Source: an uncultured Succinivibrionaceae bacterium (GTDB lineage: Bacteria > Pseudomonadota > Gammaproteobacteria > Enterobacterales > Succinivibrionaceae). From it: a stretch of 40,726 bases of DNA. The notes below the pieces were generated by a model that saw only the letters and a list, made by a program, of their open reading frames with translations, searched no databases and was not told where the DNA came from. Numbering within the stretch: position 1 is the stretch's first letter; the number at the start of each line of letters is the position of its first letter. Below, piece by piece: positions 18,011 to 26,977 of this stretch. The translations under genes and the position numbers were made by a program. The stretch spans positions 1 through 40,726 of the forward strand of contig CALXNU010000011.1 in the NCBI GenBank assembly GCA_944389835.1, given 5' to 3'.

Positions 18011-19955
18011 AGGGCTTAAAGCCTTAATCACCGGGGCGAGCTCAGGCTTAGGCTATGCTCTTGCCACCTCCCTTATTGAAGGTGGGGCTTCTTTAGTAGT
18101 CGTTACGGGGCGCAATACCAAAGCTTTATCTTCCTTAGTCTCTTTAGGTGAAAAGCAGGGCGTTGAGGTAATCTCCTGTGAGATAGATTTAAATGCCGTA
18201 GATGCCGAGGATGCTTTAGAGACTTTATTTTCTGAAATTAAAAAAAAGCATGATCTAAACCTCGTAATTGCCTGCGCGGGAGTGTCGACTACGGCAAATT
18301 CTGATGGCTTAGAAGATCTATTTGAGATTGAGCGCTCAATTAACGTCAATGTCAAAGGGGCGGTAAGTACCCTTTATTTGGGTGCAAAAGCGATGTTAGA
18401 TAAAGACACTGACGGGCACTTAGTGGTAATTTCCTCTTTAGCCTCCTTAGTGTGCCTACCCTCAAGTGCTTTATACGGGGCAAGTAAGCTTTATTTAAAC
18501 GCTTATGCCAAAGCTTTAGGACAAGAGCTTAAAGACTCAAAGATTAAAGTTACTACTGTCATTCCAGGCTTTATTGATACACCGATGTCAAGACGTTTTG
18601 TGGGACGGCATGATGGCATGATAAGTGCAAAACAGGCTTCCTTTAAGATTTTAAAAGGCGCGCTTAAAGGTAAAAGAGAGCTTATCTTCCCTTATTACTT
18701 ATACTTAGGGATTATGCTCTCTAAGCTTTTACCTCTGCCTTTGCAGACTTTTGTATTAAAGCTTTTTGACTTTAAGGTTATTCAAGATCCTGAGCGTCAA
18801 GCTTATGAGCAAAGTCTAAAAGATACTCAAGAGTCTTTGACAGAGACTTTAGAGGACACAGAAAAGAGCATTGAGGAAGTTGCCAAGAATAATGATTTAG
18901 AAGAGGCTTCTTCAAAAATGGCTTTGTCAAAAACAAAGACTTTGCAAGAAGATGATCTTTTGCCAAAAGATCTTAAGGGAATTGATGGCACAGGGCGTAG
19001 TACGCAAGAGCAAAATTTGTCAAAGCAAATTGCGCAAGATAAGCTTAACAAAGTGGCATGTAAGGCTTTAAACGAGGGTTTAGAAGAGCCTTTAGCAGAG
19101 CGTTTAGAACCTCGTGGTGAGACTATTGCTGTTAAGTCTCAAAAGTCTCAAAATAAAATTAGCTTAAATAAAGAGGACAAGCCTTTAAAGAAAGATGCTT
19201 TTAAAAAGTTTAAAGCCCAAAATGTTGCTAAATCGCAAAATGCTGTTCAAAAGAGAGCAAAGATGCGAAAAAACACCTCGCTTCTAGACAAGACAATAGC
19301 CAATGATCTAAACTCTAAAGATACGGAAAGGATATTTCAAGGTGAAGATTTTGAGGGGTTTTTAGTGGCAGAAGACGTTGGTGCTAGCCGAGCCAAAAGG
19401 CATCAGCTCTCTTCTTCCTTAAAGCACTCTAAGACTTTAAAGGCTTGTCATGCTCAAGAGCTTCACCTTACCTTAGAAAGTAGCAAAGAGTCTCAAGAGC
19501 CTTTAGTAAATAGCGGGTCAGGACAGCAATCCTCAGTTTTTGGCAAAAAAGATACTTTAAAAACCTCAAGGGACAGCGAGGCTACGTCTTCTACGACTCA
19601 AGGAAGCGAAGATCCTCACTCTTTTGCGCAAAGTCAAAACTCTGTTTCAAAATTGAAACCTAAAGCTCAAGCTGTCAGTTTAAAAGATAAGCGTAATTTG
19701 CAAAAACTTGCTAAAGCCTCGGTAAATGCTCAAAGCATCGTTGAATCTGAGCTTAAGTTTGAGTTTGACTCTTTGGATGCTACGCTAAAGAGCACGCCTT
19801 CAAATTCAGCTTATGCTCCTTTGGATAAAGCAAGTGTCACTCAAGCTTTCCATACTAAAAGTTCTTCACCAGTCAAAGCAAGCCGTCCGGTAGGCTTAGT
19901 TGTCAGTACTAATTTGCAGCGCTCAGGTCGTTTTCAAAGAAGAGGGACTAAATAG
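18000..19955 (+). CDS. rkpH: Short-chain dehydrogenase with long disordered tail (RkpH-like)
   Basis: A 651-residue protein. Residues 1-250 form a classical SDR with TGASSGLG at 11-18 and the catalytic pair Tyr159/Lys163 (YGASK). A hydrophobic LIFPYYLYLGIMLSKLL segment near 225-245 resembles the membrane-associated end of 3-ketosphinganine reductases. It should use NAD(P)H to reduce a ketone. Next to an alpha-oxoamine synthase the obvious substrate is the 3-keto product. Residues about 265-651 are a Lys/Ser/Gln/Glu-rich low-complexity tail with no recognisable domain, far beyond the usual 250-300 residue length of the family. The ATG at 18000 overlaps the GNAT stop by 11 bases and has AAGAGG upstream. 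The stop abuts the next ATG. Confidence 0.88.
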   Translation: MSFKGLKALITGASSGLGYALATSLIEGGASLVVVTGRNTKALSSLVSLGEKQGVEVISCEIDLNAVDAEDALETLFSEIKKKHDLNLVIACAGVSTTANSDGLEDLFEIERSINVNVKGAVSTLYLGAKAMLDKDTDGHLVVISSLASLVCLPSSALYGASKLYLNAYAKALGQELKDSKIKVTTVIPGFIDTPMSRRFVGRHDGMISAKQASFKILKGALKGKRELIFPYYLYLGIMLSKLLPLPLQTFVLKLFDFKVIQDPERQAYEQSLKDTQESLTETLEDTEKSIEEVAKNNDLEEASSKMALSKTKTLQEDDLLPKDLKGIDGTGRSTQEQNLSKQIAQDKLNKVACKALNEGLEEPLAERLEPRGETIAVKSQKSQNKISLNKEDKPLKKDAFKKFKAQNVAKSQNAVQKRAKMRKNTSLLDKTIANDLNSKDTERIFQGEDFEGFLVAEDVGASRAKRHQLSSSLKHSKTLKACHAQELHLTLESSKESQEPLVNSGSGQQSSVFGKKDTLKTSRDSEATSSTTQGSEDPHSFAQSQNSVSKLKPKAQAVSLKDKRNLQKLAKASVNAQSIVESELKFEFDSLDATLKSTPSNSAYAPLDKASVTQAFHTKSSSPVKASRPVGLVVSTNLQRSGRFQRRGTK

Positions 19956-21533
19956 ATGTTTTTCTTCCTCTTTGAGCTCTCTTTAAGCTTTGTGGTAGCC
20001 ATGCTTTGCGAGTATGTAGGATCTTATGCTTGTATGCATTATCTTAAAGCTTCACATTTAAAGCTTTTAAAGAAGGCGCTTGAGAGGAAAGTTACAAAAC
20101 ATGTGTCCTTAAGCTCATATCTTATTAATTTGGGACTTACTTTAAGTTTGGTGTTGCTCTTTAACTTGGCATTAAGCTCACCCTTTGTCATTGTCTTGCT
20201 TACAAGTGCGGTGTTTATTACCTTTACGATTGCGCATTTAATTAAGCTTTCGATTTTAAAAGAGCCCTTGGTGTGGTCTGATTTTCTCTTGGTCAAAGAA
20301 ATTTATCTGCATCCAAGTTTCTATTTTGCCTATGTCAGTAAAAAAATCTGGGTGGTAATAGGATGTCTCATCTGTGCTCTTCTAGTGGGAGTAGTGCTGT
20401 TAGAGCTTTTTACTGCAAAGCCTGCTCTTTCTTGGGGTTTAGTGACTTTATTTTTGATTTTAAGCTTAATTTTTAACTTTATGCTCTTAAAGATTTTGTC
20501 CTACCACAAGAGCTTAACCTTTATTCCCGCCTTAGATGGTTTGCAAGGTGCAAACGCCATTTTAGTTTTACAACTTGCAATTTTAATTTTTAGACGACGC
20601 GAGTATGAAAAATTATTCGTAAAACTAAAATTTAGAGGCAGTAATCAAGATTTAACGAATTCAAATCACGATGTAGGCTTGGCACCTCCTTTTGAAGTGG
20701 ACGGGGGGACTGCCAAGCCTAATTTTAATGTTGCAGATAAGTCAGTGATTTTAATTCAGGCAGAATCCTATGTAAGTTTAGAGACTTTAGGCTCAGAAGT
20801 TAAATTAGATGTTGAGACAAAAGCACGTGCTGAAGGCAGTTATGCTCTTTTAGATCTTGACTATCAAGGCGCTTACACTATGCGCACCGAGTTTTCAGTC
20901 TTAACCGGTCTTAATCGCTATGAGCTTGGTATTTATGCCTATGACCCTTATTTGGTGGCACAAAAAATTCCTTTAAACTCTTTAGCATGGAAATATAAGG
21001 CTTTAGGCTATAAAACCATCTGCATTCATCCTAATGAAAAAGAATTCTTCGCCCGGCATAAGGTTATGGCAAACTTAGGTTTTGACGAATTTATCGCTCT
21101 TGATGAATTAAATGATCTTAAACGTCATGGACCACACATAAGCGATGAGGCGCTTTTAGAATATGTAAAAGATTTAGTACTTAATTCACAAGCTAAACTT
21201 TTTGTCTTTGTAATTACCATGGAAGCACATGGCCCCTGGCTTCAAGGACGCTTTGCAGATGATCCTAATAGATCTGCTTTAGAGTGTTATGAAAGGCATT
21301 TACAAAGCTTAAATTTGGGCTTAAATAAGCTTATTGCAAGTGGTTTACAGGTTGTGGTGTATGGTGATCATGAGCCCTCTTTGCCAAAAATTACTGCAAC
21401 AAAGACTTGTCAAAATGAACTTTTGCCTATAATCTTAGCGTTTAATACAAAGCTTAGGTTTAAAGGTATTTTGGGAAGCGAGAGTTTGCATCACATGGTA
21501 CAGGCATTGGCAAGTGAGGGTAGAGATGCTTAA
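19956..21533 (+). CDS. Membrane-anchored LtaS/sulfatase-family phosphotransferase (possibly RkpI-like)
   Basis: A 525-residue protein with about five N-terminal membrane segments (residues about 1-200) and a C-terminal alkaline-phosphatase/sulfatase-fold domain (about 260-510). Likely metal and nucleophile residues are visible: Glu270 (IQAESY), Thr308 in YTMRTEF, which lines up with the LtaS nucleophile four residues before Glu-Phe, the ThrMetGluAlaHis segment near 420, and Asp471-His472 (YGDHEPS). Thr rather than Cys/Ser favours phosphoglycerol or phosphoethanolamine transfer over sulfate hydrolysis, with the active domain in the periplasm. Abutting the SDR and overlapping kpsC, it may add a phospho-headgroup to the lipid or to the capsule terminus. 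The substrate is unknown. Confidence 0.83.
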   Translation: MFFFLFELSLSFVVAMLCEYVGSYACMHYLKASHLKLLKKALERKVTKHVSLSSYLINLGLTLSLVLLFNLALSSPFVIVLLTSAVFITFTIAHLIKLSILKEPLVWSDFLLVKEIYLHPSFYFAYVSKKIWVVIGCLICALLVGVVLLELFTAKPALSWGLVTLFLILSLIFNFMLLKILSYHKSLTFIPALDGLQGANAILVLQLAILIFRRREYEKLFVKLKFRGSNQDLTNSNHDVGLAPPFEVDGGTAKPNFNVADKSVILIQAESYVSLETLGSEVKLDVETKARAEGSYALLDLDYQGAYTMRTEFSVLTGLNRYELGIYAYDPYLVAQKIPLNSLAWKYKALGYKTICIHPNEKEFFARHKVMANLGFDEFIALDELNDLKRHGPHISDEALLEYVKDLVLNSQAKLFVFVITMEAHGPWLQGRFADDPNRSALECYERHLQSLNLGLNKLIASGLQVVVYGDHEPSLPKITATKTCQNELLPIILAFNTKLRFKGILGSESLHHMVQALASEGRDA

Positions 21534-23613
21534 AATTATCTCTGAGGGGATTAAAAAGCTACCTAATCTTGAGCTCTTTTTAGAAGAGGAGCTTAAACTC
21601 TATTCAGATCCTAAAAAGATTGAAGCTGTAGTAGGCTGGGGTCATAAAGAAACTGCCACTAAGGCTCGTGCTTTAGCTTATGAGCTTAAAGTGCCATATT
21701 TTGCTTTAGAAGATGGTTTTATTCGCTCGCTTGATTTGGGAGTGAATAAAGCTCCACCTTTATCTTTAAGTGTAGATCCTGTAGGTTGCTACTATGATGC
21801 AGGTGAGCCTTCGTACATAGAGAAGTTACTCGCCGAGCCTTCATGGTATGACGATTATCTAAAACAACAAGCTCAATATTTAATTCAAAAGATTTGTAAA
21901 TACAAACTCTCAAAGTACAATCGCGCGCCTGATTTAGATTTATCTTTGATGCCATCTTCCTTTGCCACAGAAGAGAAAGTTTTAATTTTAGATCAGTGCG
22001 CGGGCGATGCATCTTTAATCCTAGGGCAGATTGGTGAGAGTGAGATTTTAGGTAAAAGAATTTTAGATAGGGTAGACCATTACTATCCAAAAGCTAAAAT
22101 CTACTTAAAATGTCACCCTGATGTCATAGCTGGCAAAAGAAAAGGGCTTTTTGATTTAAAGAATTTGCCAAAAGACAAAGAGATTGTGATTTTAGATAAG
22201 GAAGTCAATCTCATCTCTTTAATGTCCTACTTTGAAGCGGTGTTTACTGTAACCTCTCAGGCAGGCTTTGAGGCTTTAATGCTTGGAAAAAGAGTACACG
22301 TCTTTGGTCTGCCTTTTTATGCAGGATATGGGCTTACCTTTGATGAGGTAAGATGTGAGAGGCGCGCCAATATTCACGGTGTAACCTTAGAGATGCTCTT
22401 TGCGGCAGCTTATTTAATGCTTTGTCGCTATATAAATCCTGTCACGCAAAAACGTGTTGACTTAGATGAGGTTTTAGAGCTTTTACATCTGCAACGTGAG
22501 ATTAATGAAGAAAATCGCGGTGGAGCGGTAGTCTTTGGGGTTAAAAGATGGAAGAGACCAATTTTGAATGCTTATCTTGGTAGCACCCAAGGTCAGGTTT
22601 ATTACACCAATAATCCGCATAAAGCACTAAAGCTTGCACAAAGTAAAAATTTACAGCTTAATGTTTGGTCCTCAAAGCGCAATCCTCTTTTAGATGAAGA
22701 GGCAAACGCCCAAGGTCTTACCATTCAAGGTATTGAAGATGGCTTTTTGCGCTCTCAAGGCTTAGGTTGCAATCACGTGCGACCTTTCTCTTTAGTTTTT
22801 GACCGTGAGGGAATTTACTATGATCCTCAAAAGCCCTCACGCTTAGAGTCAATTTTAAATACCATTAAAGAGCATCCTGATCATGAACTTCTATGCTCTA
22901 GGGCAGGCTTTTTGATAAGGGAAATCCTAAAAGCTAAGCTTACCAAATACAATGTAGGTATAGCAGATGCTGAAAATTTAGCATCCTTTAAAGCACAATT
23001 GCCAAAAGATAAAAAGCTAATTCTAGTCCCAGGTCAGGTTGAAGATGATGCCTCAGTTTTAAGGGCAGGTGGTGAAATTAAATCTAATGCTACCTTGCTT
23101 GAGGCGGTAAGAGCGCATAATAAAGAGGCTTTTATTATTTACAAACCTCATCCTGATGTATTAGCTTTAAATCGTCAAGGAGGCAAAAGCTCAGACACGC
23201 AAGGCCTTTATGACTTAAAGGTTACCAATTTAAGTATTAGTGCTTTGTATGATTTAGTAGATGAAGTGCATGTCTTAACTTCACAGTCAGGTTTTGAAGC
23301 GCTTTTACGTAAAATCCCTGTTACTGTGTATGGCAAACCTTTTTATGCAGGCTGGGGTTTAACCTACGATTTTCAAGAATTTCCACGACGCAAGGCTCAT
23401 TTAACTTTAGAAGAGTTAATTGCTGGCGTTTTAATTTTATATCCCCGTTATTTTGATTGGTGCACTATGCAATTTATGCGCCCTGAAGATGCGGTTTATC
23501 GCTTAAATCACATGGGTAAAGTGCCTCAAGATAGCCTTTTTGTGCGTTTTGTAAGACAAATTTATGCCCTAAAGCGTGGGATCTATTACTCAATTAAAGG
23601 AGAAACCGAATGA
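21526..23613 (+). CDS. kpsC: KpsC, dual-domain beta-Kdo transferase
   Basis: A 695-residue protein made of two tandem homologous glycosyltransferase modules. The repeat is visible in sequence: EDGFIRSLDLG (Asp63) and EDGFLRSQGLG (Asp405), each followed by a CYYDAGEPS or IYYDPQKPS stretch, KCHPDV or KPHPDV, and TSQAGFEAL or TSQSGFEAL with FYAGYGLT or FYAGWGLT. In the known family the N- and C-terminal modules add alternating beta-2,4 and beta-2,7 Kdo to build the poly-Kdo linker on the lipid. ATG 21526 has TGAGGG five bases upstream; an in-frame GTG at 21514 is the alternative. It overlaps the previous gene by 8 bases. Length matches E. coli KpsC (about 675). Confidence 0.93.
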   Translation: MLKIISEGIKKLPNLELFLEEELKLYSDPKKIEAVVGWGHKETATKARALAYELKVPYFALEDGFIRSLDLGVNKAPPLSLSVDPVGCYYDAGEPSYIEKLLAEPSWYDDYLKQQAQYLIQKICKYKLSKYNRAPDLDLSLMPSSFATEEKVLILDQCAGDASLILGQIGESEILGKRILDRVDHYYPKAKIYLKCHPDVIAGKRKGLFDLKNLPKDKEIVILDKEVNLISLMSYFEAVFTVTSQAGFEALMLGKRVHVFGLPFYAGYGLTFDEVRCERRANIHGVTLEMLFAAAYLMLCRYINPVTQKRVDLDEVLELLHLQREINEENRGGAVVFGVKRWKRPILNAYLGSTQGQVYYTNNPHKALKLAQSKNLQLNVWSSKRNPLLDEEANAQGLTIQGIEDGFLRSQGLGCNHVRPFSLVFDREGIYYDPQKPSRLESILNTIKEHPDHELLCSRAGFLIREILKAKLTKYNVGIADAENLASFKAQLPKDKKLILVPGQVEDDASVLRAGGEIKSNATLLEAVRAHNKEAFIIYKPHPDVLALNRQGGKSSDTQGLYDLKVTNLSISALYDLVDEVHVLTSQSGFEALLRKIPVTVYGKPFYAGWGLTYDFQEFPRRKAHLTLEELIAGVLILYPRYFDWCTMQFMRPEDAVYRLNHMGKVPQDSLFVRFVRQIYALKRGIYYSIKGETE

Positions 23614-24002
23614 TTTTAAATAAGCTTTCAGCTTTAGTTTTAGCTGTAGTCGTGCCATCAACTATGATTTTAACTGCCTGTAGCTCAACTCCACGCGGTC
23701 TTGATCATAAAGCTACTCGTCCTGTAGCTCAAATTGAGGTTGAAAAGCAAAATGCCCAAGTTGAGCTCTTCTCACAAGAAGTAAGTGCCATGGTCGTAGG
23801 TGAGAGTAGAGTTTTTGCCCAAAGCCCTCTAGGGGATAGTGTGACTGTCACAGCATTGCCTTTCTATACCAGTGGCTTAGGTGAGGAGTGTCGTAAAGCT
23901 CAAGCTCAATATTCAGAAACCTCTACTTTATTTACTGTCTGTAAAACAGAGAATGGCACCTGGCGCTATATTGCCCCTTTAATTTTGGGTGAGGGCCTTT
24001 AA
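23610..24002 (+). CDS. Small lipoprotein of the capsule export operon
   Basis: A 130-residue protein with a clear lipoprotein signal. Its hydrophobic core is at residues 7-21 and its lipobox LTAC has the modified Cys at 24, followed by SSTP. Ser after Cys favours the outer membrane. The mature part is about 107 residues and contains two Cys (ECRKAQ and TVCKTENG) that could form a disulfide; the C-terminal TENGTWRYIAPL resembles short surface-antigen-like modules. The start overlaps kpsC by four bases (ATGA) and the stop abuts the kpsM GTG, so it is translated with the exporter. I do not recognise a named family; a role in assembling or anchoring the export complex is inferred from position. 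Confidence 0.8.
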   Translation: MILNKLSALVLAVVVPSTMILTACSSTPRGLDHKATRPVAQIEVEKQNAQVELFSQEVSAMVVGESRVFAQSPLGDSVTVTALPFYTSGLGEECRKAQAQYSETSTLFTVCKTENGTWRYIAPLILGEGL

Positions 24003-24782
24003 GTGCGTGAGCTTTGGGAAGGCTTTACTGTACAGCGCCGCGTAATCTTAGCTTTAATGTTAAGAGAAACCCATACTATCTATGGTGATGCTAAGCTCGG
24101 CTATTTGTGGGTTTTAATTCAATCCATGTTCGGGATCGGTGTATTTTGGGCAGTACGTGAATTTGTCGGAGCATCCGATCCACATGGAATGCCTGTTGCG
24201 GTATTTTTAATTCTAGGTTTTGGCGTGTGGTCAGTTATATCGCAATCCATAAGTAAGTGCATGAATGCAGTTAGATCTAATCAAGCTTTGCTTACTTTTC
24301 CTCAGGTAACGGAGCTTGATGTAATGATAGGTCGTGTTATGGTTATTTATGTTACGCAAATTATTGTGACAATTGCACTACTTGCAGTAGCATCTGCTAT
24401 GGATTTAGCTGTTGAACTTAATTCAGCAGGACTGCTCTATGCTTGTATTTTTTTAATTCCTGCTTTTAGTCTTGGAATGGGATTGCTACTATCGTCACTA
24501 GCTGTGTTTATTCCTTCTCTAGAACGAATTGTACCATTGGTAATTCGTTTATTGTTTTTTGCTTCGGGAGTTTTCTTTTCTGTAAACTCTTTTAGTAAAG
24601 ATATTGCTGATATTCTCTATTTGAATCCGATTTTACATTTGGTGGAGCTTACGCGTTGTTCCATAAGTTATAGTTATCCAAGTGATGGACTTTCTTTAAT
24701 GTATGTCACAGTAATTACGCTTATTGTACTCTTTTTAGGTTTATTACTTGAGCGCTATGTGCGCACCAGGAGAGAAAGATGA
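24003..24782 (+). CDS. kpsM: KpsM, capsule ABC exporter permease
   Basis: A 259-residue ABC-2 type inner-membrane permease with about six membrane segments, the expected length for KpsM (258). The N-terminal LMLRETHTIYGDAKLGYLW is the diagnostic motif of the KpsM/Wzm/BexB group. With KpsT it moves lipid-linked polysaccharide across the inner membrane. The GTG start abuts the lipoprotein stop, and the stop overlaps the kpsT ATG by four bases. Confidence 0.95.
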   Translation: MRELWEGFTVQRRVILALMLRETHTIYGDAKLGYLWVLIQSMFGIGVFWAVREFVGASDPHGMPVAVFLILGFGVWSVISQSISKCMNAVRSNQALLTFPQVTELDVMIGRVMVIYVTQIIVTIALLAVASAMDLAVELNSAGLLYACIFLIPAFSLGMGLLLSSLAVFIPSLERIVPLVIRLLFFASGVFFSVNSFSKDIADILYLNPILHLVELTRCSISYSYPSDGLSLMYVTVITLIVLFLGLLLERYVRTRRER

Positions 24783-25444
24783 TTTCTCTTCAAGATATTT
24801 GTCATGGCTATAAGACTAAGGATGGTTTTCATACCGTTTTAGATCATGTCAATATTGATTTTAAACCAGGACATAGTACTGCAATCTTAGGTTTAAATGG
24901 CGTTGGTAAATCAACCTTAATTAGGATCATAGGTGGAGCAGAACACCCCAGATCTGGTAAGGTTATAAGAACTTCATCCGTATCTTGGCCAGTAGGTTTT
25001 GGTGGGTGTTTTAATGGTTCATTAACAGGACGTGAGAATTTGCGCTTTGTTTGCCGTATTTATGGGGCAGATATTAAAACAGTTTCATCCTTTGTTGAAG
25101 ATTTTTCAGAACTTGGTGAGTATATGGATATGCCTTTTAATTCTTACTCATCTGGTATGAGAGCAAAACTTGCTTTTGGCTTATCTTTAGCAGTAGGTTT
25201 TGATTTTTATTTAGTAGATGAGGCTTTTTCAGTTGGTGATGTGGTTTTCAGAAAAAAAGCTACTAAAGCTTTACAAAAGCTGAAAGATCAAGCTTCATTA
25301 ATTTTTGTCTCACACTCTATAAACTCGGTTAAAGCTCATTGTGATCGTGGTGCGGTGTTAAATAAAGGAAAACTTGAGAGCTTTGATAATTTAAATGATG
25401 CGATAAAACGGTATACGGAGGTTTGCAATGAGCGCAGACACTAA
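24779..25444 (+). CDS. kpsT: KpsT, capsule ABC exporter ATPase
   Basis: A 221-residue ABC ATPase (E. coli KpsT is about 219). Walker A is GLNGVGKS at 38-45, the signature YSSGMRAK at 123-130, Walker B FYLVDE with Glu148, and the switch His179 in FVSHS. It powers export through KpsM. The last 17 bases overlap the start of kpsE. Confidence 0.95.
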   Translation: MISLQDICHGYKTKDGFHTVLDHVNIDFKPGHSTAILGLNGVGKSTLIRIIGGAEHPRSGKVIRTSSVSWPVGFGGCFNGSLTGRENLRFVCRIYGADIKTVSSFVEDFSELGEYMDMPFNSYSSGMRAKLAFGLSLAVGFDFYLVDEAFSVGDVVFRKKATKALQKLKDQASLIFVSHSINSVKAHCDRGAVLNKGKLESFDNLNDAIKRYTEVCNERRH

Positions 25445-26972
25445 AAATACTATGGCAAGCCCTATGCAAGCAAAAGAAGGAGCAAAAGCGGTGGTGATTT
25501 CTGCTCAGGCAAACACTCCTGTTCAGGGAGAAACACAAGGAGCACAATCAACTCTTACACTTACACCTGAAGCAAAAATTGCATCTCAAGCTGTGCCAAA
25601 GACTCAAGCAACTAATTCCTCGTCCAATAATTTACAACAAGGATCAAAAACTGTGGCAACTAATAATCAGACTACAACATCTAATTCTAGTAGTAATAAT
25701 ACAACAAACTCTAATAATAAAGAGCAACAAACCATGCAAGCTAAACCATTAGCAACCCCTGTGCAAGCATCATCTCCCGCTGTTATAAAAACTGAGGAAG
25801 GGGGGCAAAAGCAAGAGCAAGAGGAGCCAAAAGATATTTTCAAAGATCTGTATTTCAAACTAAAAAGCGTTTGGCAAAACTTAAATGTTGGAGTCAAACG
25901 CTATTTAGCTTTAGTCTTTATTCCATCAATTATTTGTTTGGGATATTTTGGCTTATGGGCATCTCCTATGTATATTTCAGAGGTAAAGTTTGCAGTAAAA
26001 AGCGCTGAAGGAGGAACTAGTGGTTTTAATCTCATGACCTCGTTGTTTAGAGTGCCTACAGCGTCATTACAGGATGCGATGGTAGTTGAGGAGTTTTTAA
26101 AATCTAATGATGCCTTTTATGCGGCTGATAAGGAGTTAGATTTAATAAAACATTACACAGATCAAACTTATGATTTAATTTCACGACTTTCTTTTGCGCC
26201 AACTATTGACGATATTGCATCATTTTGGCATAATGTCACGAAAATTAATGTTAACCAAGACTCAAATGTAATTACTTTTGAGGTCAGGGCGTATACTCCT
26301 GAAATGGCACAAAACATTAATGAAGAGGTTTTACATATTAGCGAAGATCTTGTTAATAGCATGAATGAGCGAGCTAAGGAAGATATGTTGCAATTAGCTG
26401 ATTTAGAAGTAGCTGAAGCACGTGATCGTCTAACTGTCGCTCAAGATGCCTTACGAGATTTTAGAAATAAAAATCAGGATTTAGACCTTAAGGCAACGGC
26501 TGCAGGTATGCAATCACTTGTAATTGAACTTGAAAGTCAAGCGGCTTTATTGCGCACACAAATAGCTGAGCAAAGTCGCTATACAGACAGAGATGCTCCT
26601 GCTCTTAAGGCCTTACGAGATAGATTAGTTGGAGTTGAAGAGCAAATTGAGCGTGAAAGATCACGTTTAACCGAGGTTTCAGCTCAAGGCACTTCACTTA
26701 ATACTTTGGCTTCACAATATGAAAATTTAGTCACTGAGGCTGAGTTTGCAAGACAACGTTTGTTATTTGCTATGAACTCACTTGAAAGTGCAAAAGCTGA
26801 TATTTTGGCAAAAAATTTGTATATTGTGACTGTAGCAAAACCTTCTCTTCCTGATGAGTCGCTTTATCCAAAGCCATTTTTATTTACATTCTACATTTTT
26901 GTAGCATTGTCGATGGCATATGGAGTGATTTCATTAATTGTAGCCGCAATTAAAGAACATATGGGATATTAA
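25428..26972 (+). CDS. kpsE: KpsE, polysaccharide co-polymerase-type periplasmic adaptor
   Basis: A 514-residue inner-membrane/periplasmic adaptor of the PCP-3 (KpsE/BexC/CtrB) family that links the ABC exporter to the outer-membrane channel. The conserved part begins at about residue 155, with a membrane segment at 160-180, the SPMYISEVKFAVKS motif, a long coiled-coil periplasmic region (about 300-450) and a second membrane segment near 485-507 after the proline-rich KPSLPDESLYPKP. The first 150 residues are extra compared with the 382-residue E. coli protein: Gln/Asn/Ser/Thr/Ala-rich and low-complexity, facing the cytoplasm. The start overlaps kpsT by 17 bases. A later start cannot be excluded, but internal ATGs lie within the low-complexity stretch. 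Confidence 0.9.
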   Translation: MSADTKNTMASPMQAKEGAKAVVISAQANTPVQGETQGAQSTLTLTPEAKIASQAVPKTQATNSSSNNLQQGSKTVATNNQTTTSNSSSNNTTNSNNKEQQTMQAKPLATPVQASSPAVIKTEEGGQKQEQEEPKDIFKDLYFKLKSVWQNLNVGVKRYLALVFIPSIICLGYFGLWASPMYISEVKFAVKSAEGGTSGFNLMTSLFRVPTASLQDAMVVEEFLKSNDAFYAADKELDLIKHYTDQTYDLISRLSFAPTIDDIASFWHNVTKINVNQDSNVITFEVRAYTPEMAQNINEEVLHISEDLVNSMNERAKEDMLQLADLEVAEARDRLTVAQDALRDFRNKNQDLDLKATAAGMQSLVIELESQAALLRTQIAEQSRYTDRDAPALKALRDRLVGVEEQIERERSRLTEVSAQGTSLNTLASQYENLVTEAEFARQRLLFAMNSLESAKADILAKNLYIVTVAKPSLPDESLYPKPFLFTFYIFVALSMAYGVISLIVAAIKEHMGY

Positions 26973-26977
26973 TTTTC

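Noticed and set aside
6231..23613. Very frequent AAGCTT and GCTTTA strings, considered as an uptake or recognition sequence
   Set aside because: They are in frame with common Lys-Leu and Ala-Leu codon pairs and are explained by codon preference.
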